Program-made: the position numbers and the translations under genes
Shown: one piece after another, positions 1 through 8,364 of the stretch
Position numbering within the stretch: position 1 is the first letter of the stretch
Layout of the letters: every line of letters starts with the position of its first letter
Assembly: GCA_014383445.1 (NCBI GenBank)
Contig: JACNHV010000242.1
Span: forward strand, 1 to 35,775
Source: Candidatus Desulfobacula maris
Lineage (GTDB): Bacteria; Desulfobacterota; Desulfobacteria; Desulfobacterales; Desulfobacteraceae
Length of the DNA: 35,775 nucleotides
Reading direction: 5' to 3'
The notes under the pieces: generated by a model
Told to the model about the DNA's origin: nothing
The model's database searches: none
The model's input: the letters and a program-made list of their open reading frames with translations, nothing else

Positions 1-17
1 TCAAAATTCCTACTTAA

Positions 18-461
18 ATAGACATTGTTAAAGTTTCATGCAACATCCGGGCTAATGATTTATTTTTATATGGTTTTGAAGCTGACTACGCCATGAAAGT
101 TATTAGTTCAGGTTTCGAAGTAAGATATTTTCCTAATATAATCGCTTTTCATATGGAGAATCCACCAAGTAAAGCTAAAACAAAGGGGATCATTTATTTT
201 GGAGTTAGAAATAGTATCTGGCTCCAATGGAAATATTCACCGCTAACTACTGCAATTCCCAAAATGTGCATTTTGCTTTGTCAATTCTTTATTCGAGCTT
301 TGAAGGAACGACAGTTAAAGGCATACGTTAAGGGATTAAATGATGGATTTTTTAAAATTCCAATCTACTATAAATCAAGATCTGTAATCTACACCCAAAC
401 ATTGAATTATTATATACGGCATACCCTATTAAAATACTTAATTGGCAGTAACAGAAGATAA
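18..461 (+). pseudogene. C-terminal fragment of a family 2 glycosyltransferase
   Basis: An open frame ends in a TAA at 459-461. It reads like the end of a GT2 (GT-A fold) glycosyltransferase: LFLYGFEADYAMKVISSGF fits the acidic acceptor region, followed by YFP and, further on, YFGVRNS and WKYSP, which match the RN-rich tail of that family. The first ATG of the frame is at 93, but family-like sequence begins near 57, upstream of it. The frame is closed by a TAA at 15-17, and neither other frame continues it. So either the gene is frameshifted just inside the window or only a remnant survives. It would have added a sugar at the inner membrane during polysaccharide assembly. Expression of the 93-461 piece as a 122-residue protein would not give a working enzyme. 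I am confident of the family and unsure how much is lost. Confidence 0.55.
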
Positions 462-512
462 GGCATTCGGAAATAAATATATCCTCAAGTTCAGAAAGCC
501 TCAATTCTTATA

Positions 513-556
513 GGACACAGATTAACGCAGATTAGCAATCCTGAAAATCGGCGTCC
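513..556. repeat. Diverged copy of the GGACGCAGAT/ATCTGCGTCC inverted-repeat element
   Basis: GGACACAGAT at 513-522 and ATCGGCGTCC at 547-556 are imperfect ends of the same element seen intact at 31953-32386. The inner part retains TAACGCAGATTA. It is a 44-bp internally deleted copy in the 172-bp gap before the first intact glycosyltransferase gene. Confidence 0.6.
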
Positions 557-633
557 TATTTTGGAGGTTTATATTTTTCCGAATCCCTAAAATGGCAATC
601 CTAATAGAGGTTATTTAAAAAGGATAAAATAAC

Positions 634-1782
634 ATGCAAAAGATAAAAATATTACATATTACGTGGAGCGCTGATAAAGCAGGTATGTTGACAGACATTA
701 TTTCAGTACAAAAGGAAGATCCAGCACTCACTATTGATGTATGTTTCGGAACAATGGAAGGGGGTATGTTTTATAAAAAAATAAGAGCTATGGGCATTAA
801 ACCTTTCGTTCTTGGTATGAGATCTAAATATAATCCTATCGCTAATCTCCTCGGCGCTTATCGACTAAGGAAAATTATTACAAAGAAGAACTACGATATT
901 ATTCACCTTCAAGAAGCCATATTACCTTTTCCTTTTCTTGTCGCGACAAGTACATCTCTAAATACAAAAATTATACTCCATAATCGTGGTGAATTCCATT
1001 TAGCTGATAGCTTTTTACAATACTTGGGACAGCAATTAAAGAAACTTGTTTATAAAATATTGGTTGGGTCTCGGGTCCATCGGATTATTTGTAATTCTCA
1101 ATTTGCAGTTAATAGAACCCCTATTACAAAAAAACACAAAAACAAAATGATTGTAATTTATAATGCTATTGATTTAACTGTCATCGAAAGAGTTTTAACG
1201 GATAAGGCGAAGTATAGGTTACAGTTGAGAAAAGAGTTGGGAGTTAGTGAGGATACTTTTATTATTTCAGTTGTGGCCCGATTGGTAATGGTTAAAAGGA
1301 TTGATCGATTTATCAGAGCATTTGCAAATGTTTGTTTAAAAAATAAGCATGTTTTGGGGCTTATTGTCGGTGATGGCCCTATGAGAAGAAATCTTGAAAA
1401 GTCGGTAAAATCAATCGAATGTAATGATCGGATATCATTTCTTGGTCATAGGATGGATGCAAAGGAAATTTTAGCAGGTTCAGATATCTCTGTACTACCG
1501 TCAACAGGTGAAGCATTTGGTATTTCGGCTCTTGAAGCACTTGCCTTAAATGTGCCGGTATTAGTTTTTAAAGATGTCGGGGGGCCAACAGAGTTTATTG
1601 TGGATGGCGAAAACGGTTTTATTGTAAAGGATGAAAAAGATTTGATCACTAAAATTAACCTCCTTTTAAATGACAATACTCTTCTAACAAATCTTAGCAG
1701 AGGGATAAATATCCAAAAGGAAGATTTTGATATTACTTTTTATACGGAAAAGATTAAGCAAGTATATGCGAGTGTTATTTGA
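634..1782 (+). CDS. Glycosyltransferase family 4 (GT-B fold)
   Basis: This 382-residue protein has the two-domain GT-B layout of retaining GT4 enzymes, which transfer a nucleotide-activated sugar to a lipid-linked glycan on the cytoplasmic side of the inner membrane. The N-terminal acceptor domain starts with KILHITWSADKAG. The C-terminal donor domain starts near residue 205 with VVARLVMVKRIDRFIRAF, then VGDGPMRR near 246 and the EX7E motif EAFGISALE near 290. It opens an operon: the next gene begins at its stop codon. Upstream is only a weak AAGGA-like ribosome site. The local sequence is AT-rich compared with the export genes further on, a hint of separate acquisition. Sugar and acceptor cannot be read from the sequence. 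Confidence 0.9.
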   Translation: MQKIKILHITWSADKAGMLTDIISVQKEDPALTIDVCFGTMEGGMFYKKIRAMGIKPFVLGMRSKYNPIANLLGAYRLRKIITKKNYDIIHLQEAILPFPFLVATSTSLNTKIILHNRGEFHLADSFLQYLGQQLKKLVYKILVGSRVHRIICNSQFAVNRTPITKKHKNKMIVIYNAIDLTVIERVLTDKAKYRLQLRKELGVSEDTFIISVVARLVMVKRIDRFIRAFANVCLKNKHVLGLIVGDGPMRRNLEKSVKSIECNDRISFLGHRMDAKEILAGSDISVLPSTGEAFGISALEALALNVPVLVFKDVGGPTEFIVDGENGFIVKDEKDLITKINLLLNDNTLLTNLSRGINIQKEDFDITFYTEKIKQVYASVI

Positions 1783-1784
1783 CA

Positions 1785-3023
1785 ATGAATTTATTATTTT
1801 TAAATAACTATCACTACCTACGAGGCGGATCAGAACAGGTTTATTTTGGAGAGATGGCATTGTTGCAATCAAACAAACATATTGTGAATGCCTTTGCCAG
1901 AAAAACTTCTGAGGATATTCCGTCAAACTATTCTGATTTTTTCCCTGTGGATATGAAAACTGACAGCTTGAGTCCTGGCTTTGGGGCATTAAGGACCATG
2001 ATGGAAATTTTGTATTCTTCGGAATCAAAGAAACAACTTGATGAGCTGTTAAAGGAAATCAGTCCTGATGTGGTTCATGCTCATAATATTTATGGAAGAC
2101 TGACAACATCTGTTCTTGATCTATTGAATAAAAAAAATATTCCAGTTGTTATGACGCTTCATGACTATAAGCTGATTTGTCCAAACTATAAACTGATGTA
2201 TGGGAACAGGGTTTGTGAGGACTGCAAGGGGGGAAAATATTATAATGCAATACTGAATAAATGTCATAAGGATAGCCTTGCAGCATCTGCTATATACTCT
2301 TTTGAATCCTGGTTTAATAGTTTTTTCAATAAGTATAGGAATAATGTTTGTTTGTTTATTGCACCAAGTCAATTTCTTAGAGCAAAATTCATTGAATTCG
2401 GCTGGTCATCTAAACAGATCATTTATATCCCCAATTATATTGTGTCACAGGATTTTTTGCCAAACTATGTGTCTGAAAATTATTTGATTTATATTGGAAG
2501 GCTTTCAGGTGAAAAAGGAATTACTACACTTATTCAGGCGTTTGGGAAAGTGGACGAACACAACATAAAACTAAAGATTGTTGGAGATGGCCCTGAGAGA
2601 GAATGTCTTGAAGATATGTCAAAAAAAGATAATCGTATTCAATTCACTGGATATTTATCAGGGAAAGAGCTTAGTGATGTAACGCGAAATGCCAGGGCTA
2701 TTGTGGTACCTTCAGAATGGTATGAGAATGCGCCTATTTCTATACTAGAGGCATTTGCTTATGGGAAACCTGTGGTAGGGGCCAGGATTGGCGGTATTCC
2801 TGAGATGATTAATGAAGGGAAGGATGGTATATTATTTGAGTCTGGTAATGTGGATGATTTAGCAGAAAAGATTACCGTGTTTTTAAGCTATTCTAATTCA
2901 CGTATCGTGGAAATGGGTAAGGCGGCAAGGGAAAAAGCTGAAGAAAACTATAATCCTGTAATGCACTATGAAAAGCTTATTGATGTATATCAGAAGGCCA
3001 TAAGTATGAAGGCCCACATATAA
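1785..3023 (+). CDS. Glycosyltransferase family 4 (GT-B fold) with Cys cluster
   Basis: A 412-residue GT4 enzyme if the ATG at 1785 is used; a TTG two codons earlier (1779) overlaps the preceding stop and is less likely. The N-terminus MNLLFLNNYHYLRGGSEQVY carries the RGGSE motif typical of GT4 acceptor domains. LHDYKLICPNYKLMY followed by CEDC marks a subgroup with a cysteine-containing loop. The donor domain has YIGRLSGEKGI near residue 235, VGDGPERE and the EX7E motif ENAPISILE. It is translationally linked to the gene before it and is followed one base after its stop by the third glycosyltransferase. It is likely to act as a sequential sugar-adding enzyme in repeat-unit assembly. The specific sugar is unknown. 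Confidence 0.9.
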   Translation: MNLLFLNNYHYLRGGSEQVYFGEMALLQSNKHIVNAFARKTSEDIPSNYSDFFPVDMKTDSLSPGFGALRTMMEILYSSESKKQLDELLKEISPDVVHAHNIYGRLTTSVLDLLNKKNIPVVMTLHDYKLICPNYKLMYGNRVCEDCKGGKYYNAILNKCHKDSLAASAIYSFESWFNSFFNKYRNNVCLFIAPSQFLRAKFIEFGWSSKQIIYIPNYIVSQDFLPNYVSENYLIYIGRLSGEKGITTLIQAFGKVDEHNIKLKIVGDGPERECLEDMSKKDNRIQFTGYLSGKELSDVTRNARAIVVPSEWYENAPISILEAFAYGKPVVGARIGGIPEMINEGKDGILFESGNVDDLAEKITVFLSYSNSRIVEMGKAAREKAEENYNPVMHYEKLIDVYQKAISMKAHI

Positions 3024-3024
3024 A

Positions 3025-4125
3025 ATGAAAATTGCATTTGTCGCAGTAAAAGGTATTCCCATTGGTGGCGGCATTGAAAAGCTGACTGAAGAGATCGGCG
3101 CAAGGCTGGTCAAAAAAGGTCATGAAGTTATAGTTTATACCAGCAGAGATTATGGGACAAAGGACTGTGAATATAATGGAATGACGATTAAGACAGTTTC
3201 TTCTATAAACACTAAAAGCCTTCATAAACTTTCCATATGTTTTAATGCTACGCTGGATGTTTTGAAAAATAGGGATGTAGATATCGTTCATGTTCATGCC
3301 ATCGGGCCGTCTTTGTTTTCAATTTTTCCGAGAATGGTGGGGATACCCACTGTGGTTCAGACCCATGGCATTGAATGGCAGAGAGATAAATGGGGGTTTG
3401 CCGGCAGGACATTTTTAAGATTGAGTGATTATACAGCGGTCTATTTCCCAAATGCAACAACAGCAGTTTCAAAGGTTCAGAAAACATATTTTGAAGAACA
3501 ATATGGGTGCGGGGTTGAGTACATTCCAACCGGAGTGAATAAAGTTGAATATCGAAAACCGGATCGTATTCTTGAAATGGGGATTGAGAAAGATAAATAT
3601 ATTTTGTTTGCGGCTAGGCTTGTTGAAGAAAAAGGGCCGCATTTTTTAATAGAGGCGTTTAAAAACATTGATACAGATATGAAACTTGTGGTTGCAGGTG
3701 ATGCAGCCCATGCCGAAGGTTACAAGGCCAGTCTCAAACAAATGGCGGGAAATGATGATCGGGTATTATTTCCCGGGTTTGTAACCGGGCGGCTTTTGGA
3801 AGAACTTTTCAGCAATGCCTATGTTTTCTGCCTTCCGTCAACTTTGGAGGGACTTCCCATTGCCCTGCTTGAGGCCATGAGTTATGGTAACTGCTGCCTG
3901 GCCAGTGACATCCCGGAAAATTTGGAAGCAATTGAAGATTTTGGATATACGTTTAAGAACAGGGAAATTGGTGATTTGAGAAAAAAACTTGAATATCTGA
4001 TAGAGAATCCGGATAAGGTCAGGGACAAAAAGAAAGCTGCAAGAGAGCATGTGCTGAATAATTATTCATGGGATACAATTGCGGACCAGATGGAAGAACT
4101 GTATTTTTCAATAGTCGGGAGATAA
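3025..4125 (+). CDS. Glycosyltransferase family 4 (GT-B fold)
   Basis: This is the third GT-B glycosyltransferase in a row, 366 residues. The N-terminus MKIAFVAVKGIPIGGGIEKL has the glycine-rich loop of GT4 acceptor domains. The donor domain shows FAARLVEEKGPHFLIEAF near residue 194, VAGDAAH, and the EX7E motif EGLPIALLE. One base separates its ATG from the preceding stop, and its own stop is one base before the radical SAM gene, so it is mid-operon. Base composition is less AT-rich than in the first enzyme and closer to the genes downstream. Role: addition of one sugar to the lipid-linked intermediate, inferred from family and context. Confidence 0.9.
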   Translation: MKIAFVAVKGIPIGGGIEKLTEEIGARLVKKGHEVIVYTSRDYGTKDCEYNGMTIKTVSSINTKSLHKLSICFNATLDVLKNRDVDIVHVHAIGPSLFSIFPRMVGIPTVVQTHGIEWQRDKWGFAGRTFLRLSDYTAVYFPNATTAVSKVQKTYFEEQYGCGVEYIPTGVNKVEYRKPDRILEMGIEKDKYILFAARLVEEKGPHFLIEAFKNIDTDMKLVVAGDAAHAEGYKASLKQMAGNDDRVLFPGFVTGRLLEELFSNAYVFCLPSTLEGLPIALLEAMSYGNCCLASDIPENLEAIEDFGYTFKNREIGDLRKKLEYLIENPDKVRDKKKAAREHVLNNYSWDTIADQMEELYFSIVGR

Positions 4126-4126
4126 A

Positions 4127-5173
4127 ATGGAAGCGTCTATCATAACAACTTATCGTTGTCCAATGCGCTGCAAGATGTGTGATATATGGAATAATCCTAC
4201 AGATCCTGAAAAAGAAATTACGGCAAGAGACCTGGAAAAAATGCCCATGGTGAATGTTACTAATATTACCGGTGGAGAACCCCTGATAAGAGAAGATCTT
4301 GCAGAACTTGTGGAAGTGATTTTTAAAAAATCTAAAAGGGTGTGTATTTCCACATCAGGGTATTATTCAGACAGGGTTTTAAAGCTGGCAGAAAAATTTC
4401 CTGATCTTGGTTTCAGGGTCAGCATTGAAGGGCTTTCCCAAAAAAATGATGATCTTCGTGGACGAGAGGGCGGGTTTGACAGAGGTTTAAGAACTCTTCT
4501 GGGTTTAAGGGAAATGGGGCGAAAAGATGTTGGGTTTGGCATTACGGTTTCAAATAGTAATTCAAAAGATATGCTCTGGCTGTATGAGCTTTCGAAACAA
4601 CTGGGCATGGAGTTTGCCACGGCAGCTTTCCATAACTCCTTTTATTTTCATAAGGATGATAATATTATAACCAATAAAGAGGAAGTAATTGGAAATTTCA
4701 AAGAGCTGACTGAGAGGCTTTTAAAGGAAAATAAACCAAAAAGCTGGTTCAGAGCGTTCTTTAATCTTGGGCTTATCAATTATATTCGTGAAGGAAAACG
4801 GATGCTGCCGTGTGAGGCAGGTTCAGAAAATTTCTTTTTTGATCCCTATGGTGAGGTCCTGCCCTGCAATGGAATGGAAAAAAAATACTGGTTTGAAAGT
4901 TTTGGAAATATCCGGGAAGCAGGCAGTTTTGACGAATTATGGAATGGTACCCAGGCAAAAAACATCAGGGAGCTTGTCGCAAAATGTCCAAAGAACTGCT
5001 GGATGATCGGATCAGCGTCCCCGGTCATGAAAAAATATATAAAACATCCTGTAAAATGGGTGGTTGCAAATAAATTAAAAAGCTTTTTAGGACAGAGCGT
5101 TGATCTTGATGCCATTCCCTATTATGATGTCGGGCAGGATCCAAGGCAAGGTGATTTAAAGGGGGTTGTATAA
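4127..5173 (+). CDS. Radical SAM protein of the exosortase/EPS locus
   Basis: A 348-residue radical SAM enzyme. The [4Fe-4S] motif CPMRCKMC lies at residues 11-18, TGGEPL (SAM-binding GGE) near 50, and extra cysteines near 229, 246, 287 and 291 (CEAGSENFFF, LPCNGM, CPKNCW) form a SPASM/twitch-like auxiliary cluster region. Such C-terminal clusters occur in enzymes that modify peptides, proteins or other substrates. The ribosome site GGGAGA precedes the ATG at 4127. It sits between a glycosyltransferase and the exosortase gene, both within a few bases, so it is co-transcribed with them. The substrate is not evident. Candidates are a sugar intermediate or one of the tagged surface proteins. Confidence 0.85.
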   Translation: MEASIITTYRCPMRCKMCDIWNNPTDPEKEITARDLEKMPMVNVTNITGGEPLIREDLAELVEVIFKKSKRVCISTSGYYSDRVLKLAEKFPDLGFRVSIEGLSQKNDDLRGREGGFDRGLRTLLGLREMGRKDVGFGITVSNSNSKDMLWLYELSKQLGMEFATAAFHNSFYFHKDDNIITNKEEVIGNFKELTERLLKENKPKSWFRAFFNLGLINYIREGKRMLPCEAGSENFFFDPYGEVLPCNGMEKKYWFESFGNIREAGSFDELWNGTQAKNIRELVAKCPKNCWMIGSASPVMKKYIKHPVKWVVANKLKSFLGQSVDLDAIPYYDVGQDPRQGDLKGVV

Positions 5174-5174
5174 A

Positions 5175-6740
5175 ATGGCATCATCATCCAGGAACATAAT
5201 TTTGAATCCGGTTTTCCAGGGAAGTATTCTTATTTTGCTTTTCATTGGTGCATATTTTGTTCCATTCAGCTCCCTGTACAATATCTGGATGACCAGTGAT
5301 GACTATTCCTATGGTATTCTTATTCCTTTTATTTCTGCATATTTTTTATGGGAAAAGAGGCAAACCTTGAAAGACGTTACAATCCAGAGCTGCTGGTCAG
5401 TCTTTCCTGTTTTGATGTTGTTTGTACTGCTTTCTATTTATGGTGTACTCGGTTCCAGCGGAAATATTTCAAAACCAGCATTACCGGTTTTGATTGTTTT
5501 GTTTGCCATATTCTGTTTTGGAATGGATCTTTTTAAAAGAATCAGTCTTCCGCTTTGTTTTCTGGTTTTTATGATACCTTTGCCGGCAGTTCTTGACAGG
5601 ACCATTGGGGTGTATCTGAAAACAATTTCTTCCCATTTGGGCGGGATGTTTCTCAGGGGGTTAGGGTATTCAGTGCATGTCAGTGGTAATGTCATTGACC
5701 TTGGGGTGATTCAACTTCAAGTAGTTGATGCCTGCAGTGGACTTAGATTTCTTTTTCCCCTTATGGCTCTTGGGATTGTATATGGGTACTTCTTTGAACG
5801 GGTTGTCTGGAAGCGAGTGGCATGTTTTCTTGTTACCATTCCCATTGCTATTTTGACAAATGTATTGAGGATTGGAATCACGGGTATTCTTACCTATAAT
5901 TTTGGTTCAAAGATGGCAGAGGGATTTTTTCATGATTTCCAGGGCTGGGCCATTTTCATGGTTTCTTTTGTTTTCCTTTTTATATTCGGCAGATTTTTAA
6001 GATTTTTCCCACCCAAAATTGAGAAAACTGGTCAGAAAGAATTGAAGAATTCCGGAAAAATTTTTGAAAATAAAGGGAATATAAGTGCCTTTGTTGTTTC
6101 TGTTGTTCTGCTGTTTATTGTAGGCGGTCTGACTTTTAATGTGAGCGCCTTGCCACCGGTTAAGATTAAAGGTGGGATAGAAAGTTTTCCCTCGTCTTTT
6201 AATCAGTGGAAAGGTCAAACCCAGGTGGTTGAGCGCAAAATCATAGATGCTTCAGGTGCTGAAGAATCATTTAGCTGCGATTACATTAATCAGAAGAATC
6301 ATGCGGTTTCTTTGTATATGGGATACAGGAGTACGGCTTTTCTTGAAAATGTTAATTTTTTTCACACCCCAACTGTCTGTTTGCCGTCCTCGGGAATGAA
6401 AACCATCAGCCAGTCAAAGCGTGTTATTAATGATGTGCCCTTGTTTGAAACCCTTCCTGTAACGGAAATGGTGATGGAGTCAATGGGGTCAAAACTTCTT
6501 GTTTATTTTTGGTTCCAGACCAAAGATCAGGCAACGCATGACAAAAATATCAACCGGTTTCATCTTGCTCTTCATGCCATAAAAAAAGACAATACCCATG
6601 ATTTATTTATCAGGCCCATAACATCTATTGGGGAAGGGGAATCCATAGAGGATGCCAGGCAGCGAATGGATGGGTTTACCCGGGAAATGATGGGGACTTT
6701 GATCGCTTTTCTTAAGGAAAATCAAAATATACAGAAATAG
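5175..6740 (+). CDS. xrtD: Exosortase-EpsI fusion, XrtD-like
   Basis: From the ATG at 5175 (AAGGGGG ribosome site at about 5159; a TTG at 5166 is also in frame) this is a 521-residue protein. The first 290 residues are multi-pass membrane and hold the exosortase signature: VDACSGLRF with Cys187, NVLRIG with Arg232, and FHDFQGWA with His253, the presumed catalytic triad. Residues from about 335 match EpsI (DUF3485): SFNQWKGQ, then SLYMGYR and FFHTPTVCLPSSG. Exosortases are inner-membrane enzymes that recognise a C-terminal PEP-CTERM-type tag and cleave or transfer the protein during secretion. The fused EpsI and the VPxPxA tags of five proteins in this window fit XrtD, the exosortase paired with VPLPA-CTERM. 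The exact class is from recall. It is the last gene of the operon. Confidence 0.88.
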   Translation: MASSSRNIILNPVFQGSILILLFIGAYFVPFSSLYNIWMTSDDYSYGILIPFISAYFLWEKRQTLKDVTIQSCWSVFPVLMLFVLLSIYGVLGSSGNISKPALPVLIVLFAIFCFGMDLFKRISLPLCFLVFMIPLPAVLDRTIGVYLKTISSHLGGMFLRGLGYSVHVSGNVIDLGVIQLQVVDACSGLRFLFPLMALGIVYGYFFERVVWKRVACFLVTIPIAILTNVLRIGITGILTYNFGSKMAEGFFHDFQGWAIFMVSFVFLFIFGRFLRFFPPKIEKTGQKELKNSGKIFENKGNISAFVVSVVLLFIVGGLTFNVSALPPVKIKGGIESFPSSFNQWKGQTQVVERKIIDASGAEESFSCDYINQKNHAVSLYMGYRSTAFLENVNFFHTPTVCLPSSGMKTISQSKRVINDVPLFETLPVTEMVMESMGSKLLVYFWFQTKDQATHDKNINRFHLALHAIKKDNTHDLFIRPITSIGEGESIEDARQRMDGFTREMMGTLIAFLKENQNIQK

Positions 6741-6773
6741 GTGCTGGCTGGATTTTTGCCTGATTGAGTTTTC

Positions 6774-6819
6774 ACCATGAAGGACATGAAGGGGATTTTT
6801 TATGAAGGGCATGAAGAAA
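6774..6819 (+). repeat. 9-bp-periodic CATGAAGGR repeat
   Basis: Tandem units ACCATGAAGGACATGAAG and ATGAAGGGCATGAAG lie in the 179-bp gap after the exosortase gene. This is one of at least eleven copies of this repeat family in the window. Confidence 0.8.
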
Positions 6820-6919
6820 AAAGAATTGTAAAAGTGTAAAATTTGGATTATTATTCGGCATAACTCGTATTATTGAAGGGGATTTTTCGTAAAATAAAAG
6901 GATCGGATGGAAAGTCGGC

Positions 6920-8173
6920 ATGTATACACGTAAGAGTGAATTGGTTCTCAGGGAAATGTTGAATGAATTTCGGATACTGTATCTGACAGGACCAAGGCAG
7001 GCTGGTAAAACAACTTTGGCACGAAAGATTGCAAATGATACAAAGATGCAATATGTCTCATTGGATGATCAGACAGCCTTTACTTCAGCTCAGTACGATC
7101 CCCATGGTTTTATAGATAGTTTGAAAAATCGACCTGTGGTACTTGATGAATTCCAATATGCTCCTGAATTAATTAAAGCAATTAAACTGGCTTCTGATTT
7201 ACTTCCAGTGAATAAACGCGGACAGTTTTTCCTTACAGGATCTGCTGATATTTTCAAATCTGCCAGGACACAGGAAGCATTGCCGGGGCATATGGCAAGA
7301 ATGGAATTATATCCATTGTCTGTTACTGAAAAAACAGGTAGCGATTTTAATCTGATTGATTTTTTATCAGCCGAAAAATTGTCATTGCCTGACAACCTTC
7401 CAGTGTTAAGCCGCGGGCATTTGGCACAGGAACTGCTCGATGGTGGTTACCCGGAATTACAAGGGAAAGGGCCCCGTGCAAGGCAGATCTGGTTTCAATC
7501 ATATCTGCAGGGACGTTTGTTTAAAGATTTTGACAGTATTTATTCTGCAAAAGGTGAATACCATACAAAGCTTGAAGCGCTTATTCCATATCTTGCCGGA
7601 TTATGTGGTAATTTATTGAAGTATGCCAGTATTGCCAATGACCTGGGTCAAAATGACAAGATAATTAAATCTTATGTTGAGGCTTTGGAATGGATGTTTA
7701 TTGTGAAACGGATTCATCCGTATGTGAAGAACAGGGCAAGGCGGCAGAGTATCGGCATGGCAAAATTGCACATGGTTGATACCGGGCTTGCCTGCTATCT
7801 TCTTGGGTTAAAGAAAAAACAACAGTTATTAGATTCTCCTTTTTATGGGGGGGTGCTGGAAAGTTTTTTTGTTATGGAATGTTACAAACATATGATGTGG
7901 GCAAAAGAAACCATGAGCCTGTATCATTTCCGTGATAAAAGGAAAAATGAAGTTGATATTGTGCTGGAGCAGGCAGACGGCCGTTTGATAGGGATTGAAG
8001 TAAAGGCTTCTGATACAATACGACAAAACGATTTTAAAGGATTGAAAAAACTTGCTGAATTAACCATGAATCAATTTAAATACGGGCTGGTTTTTTACAC
8101 TGGATCAAGGTTAATGCCCTTTGGCGATGGCTGTAATCTGTATTTTGCAGTCCCTTTGTCAATATTATTCTAG
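6920..8173 (+). CDS. AAA ATPase of the DUF4143 family
   Basis: A 417-residue protein with a full DUF4143-family layout. Walker A GPRQAGKTT is at residues 24-32, Walker B VVLDEFQYAPE near 73-83, and the sensor region FLTGSAD near 105. The C-terminal DUF4143 part ends in a PD-(D/E)XK-like core: EVDIVLEQADG then IGIEVKAS near residue 365. Members are common mobile accessory genes in bacteria and archaea; their function is not well established. A GGAAAG-like ribosome site precedes the ATG. It is not part of the exosortase operon, being separated by 179 bp containing repeats, and it has no obvious partner. It is full length with no lost motif. Confidence 0.85.
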   Translation: MYTRKSELVLREMLNEFRILYLTGPRQAGKTTLARKIANDTKMQYVSLDDQTAFTSAQYDPHGFIDSLKNRPVVLDEFQYAPELIKAIKLASDLLPVNKRGQFFLTGSADIFKSARTQEALPGHMARMELYPLSVTEKTGSDFNLIDFLSAEKLSLPDNLPVLSRGHLAQELLDGGYPELQGKGPRARQIWFQSYLQGRLFKDFDSIYSAKGEYHTKLEALIPYLAGLCGNLLKYASIANDLGQNDKIIKSYVEALEWMFIVKRIHPYVKNRARRQSIGMAKLHMVDTGLACYLLGLKKKQQLLDSPFYGGVLESFFVMECYKHMMWAKETMSLYHFRDKRKNEVDIVLEQADGRLIGIEVKASDTIRQNDFKGLKKLAELTMNQFKYGLVFYTGSRLMPFGDGCNLYFAVPLSILF

Positions 8174-8199
8174 GTCATTAAGCAGGTATTAAGCAGGTT

Positions 8200-8268
8200 C
8201 TGACCCCGGTAACTATTTGTTTTTTTAAATAATATTGTCAGAATCCTAATCGCAAAAGCTCTTAGACT
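8200..8268. repeat. GGGGTCAG-type repeat with conserved AT-rich tail (copy 1)
   Basis: CTGACCCCGGTAACTATTTG followed by a T-run, AATATTG, and then AAAAGCTCTTAGACTG. The same order of blocks recurs at 10475-10575 and 27811-27906. This copy ends where the BrnT remnant begins. Confidence 0.6.
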
Positions 8269-8364
8269 GTAAGAAATAATCTAATTCGTGTTATTTCTGC
8301 AAGAGAAATGAGTCGCAAGGAAAGGAAGGCATATAATGGCGAACAAACAAATACCGAAATTTAA
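8266..8364 (+). pseudogene. BrnT toxin remnant (C-terminal end only)
   Basis: The frame opened by 8266 reads LIRVISAREMSRKERKAYN and stops at 8362-8364. This matches the conserved C-terminus of BrnT RNase toxins (typically IRxISAR...SRKER...Y). Only about 30 codons remain and an in-frame TAG lies just upstream at 8263-8265, so the catalytic N-terminal part is gone. Its end overlaps the start of the antitoxin gene at 8336, the normal brnT-brnA arrangement. The boundary coincides with the end of the repeat at 8200-8268, which suggests the repeat replaced the 5' part of the gene. Confidence 0.7.

Noticed and set aside
6774-6819. CATGAAGG arrays as short coding genes (MKDMKGMKN peptides)
   Set aside because: Copies are interrupted by T-runs, lie in both orientations and differ in frame, so a shared peptide is unlikely.
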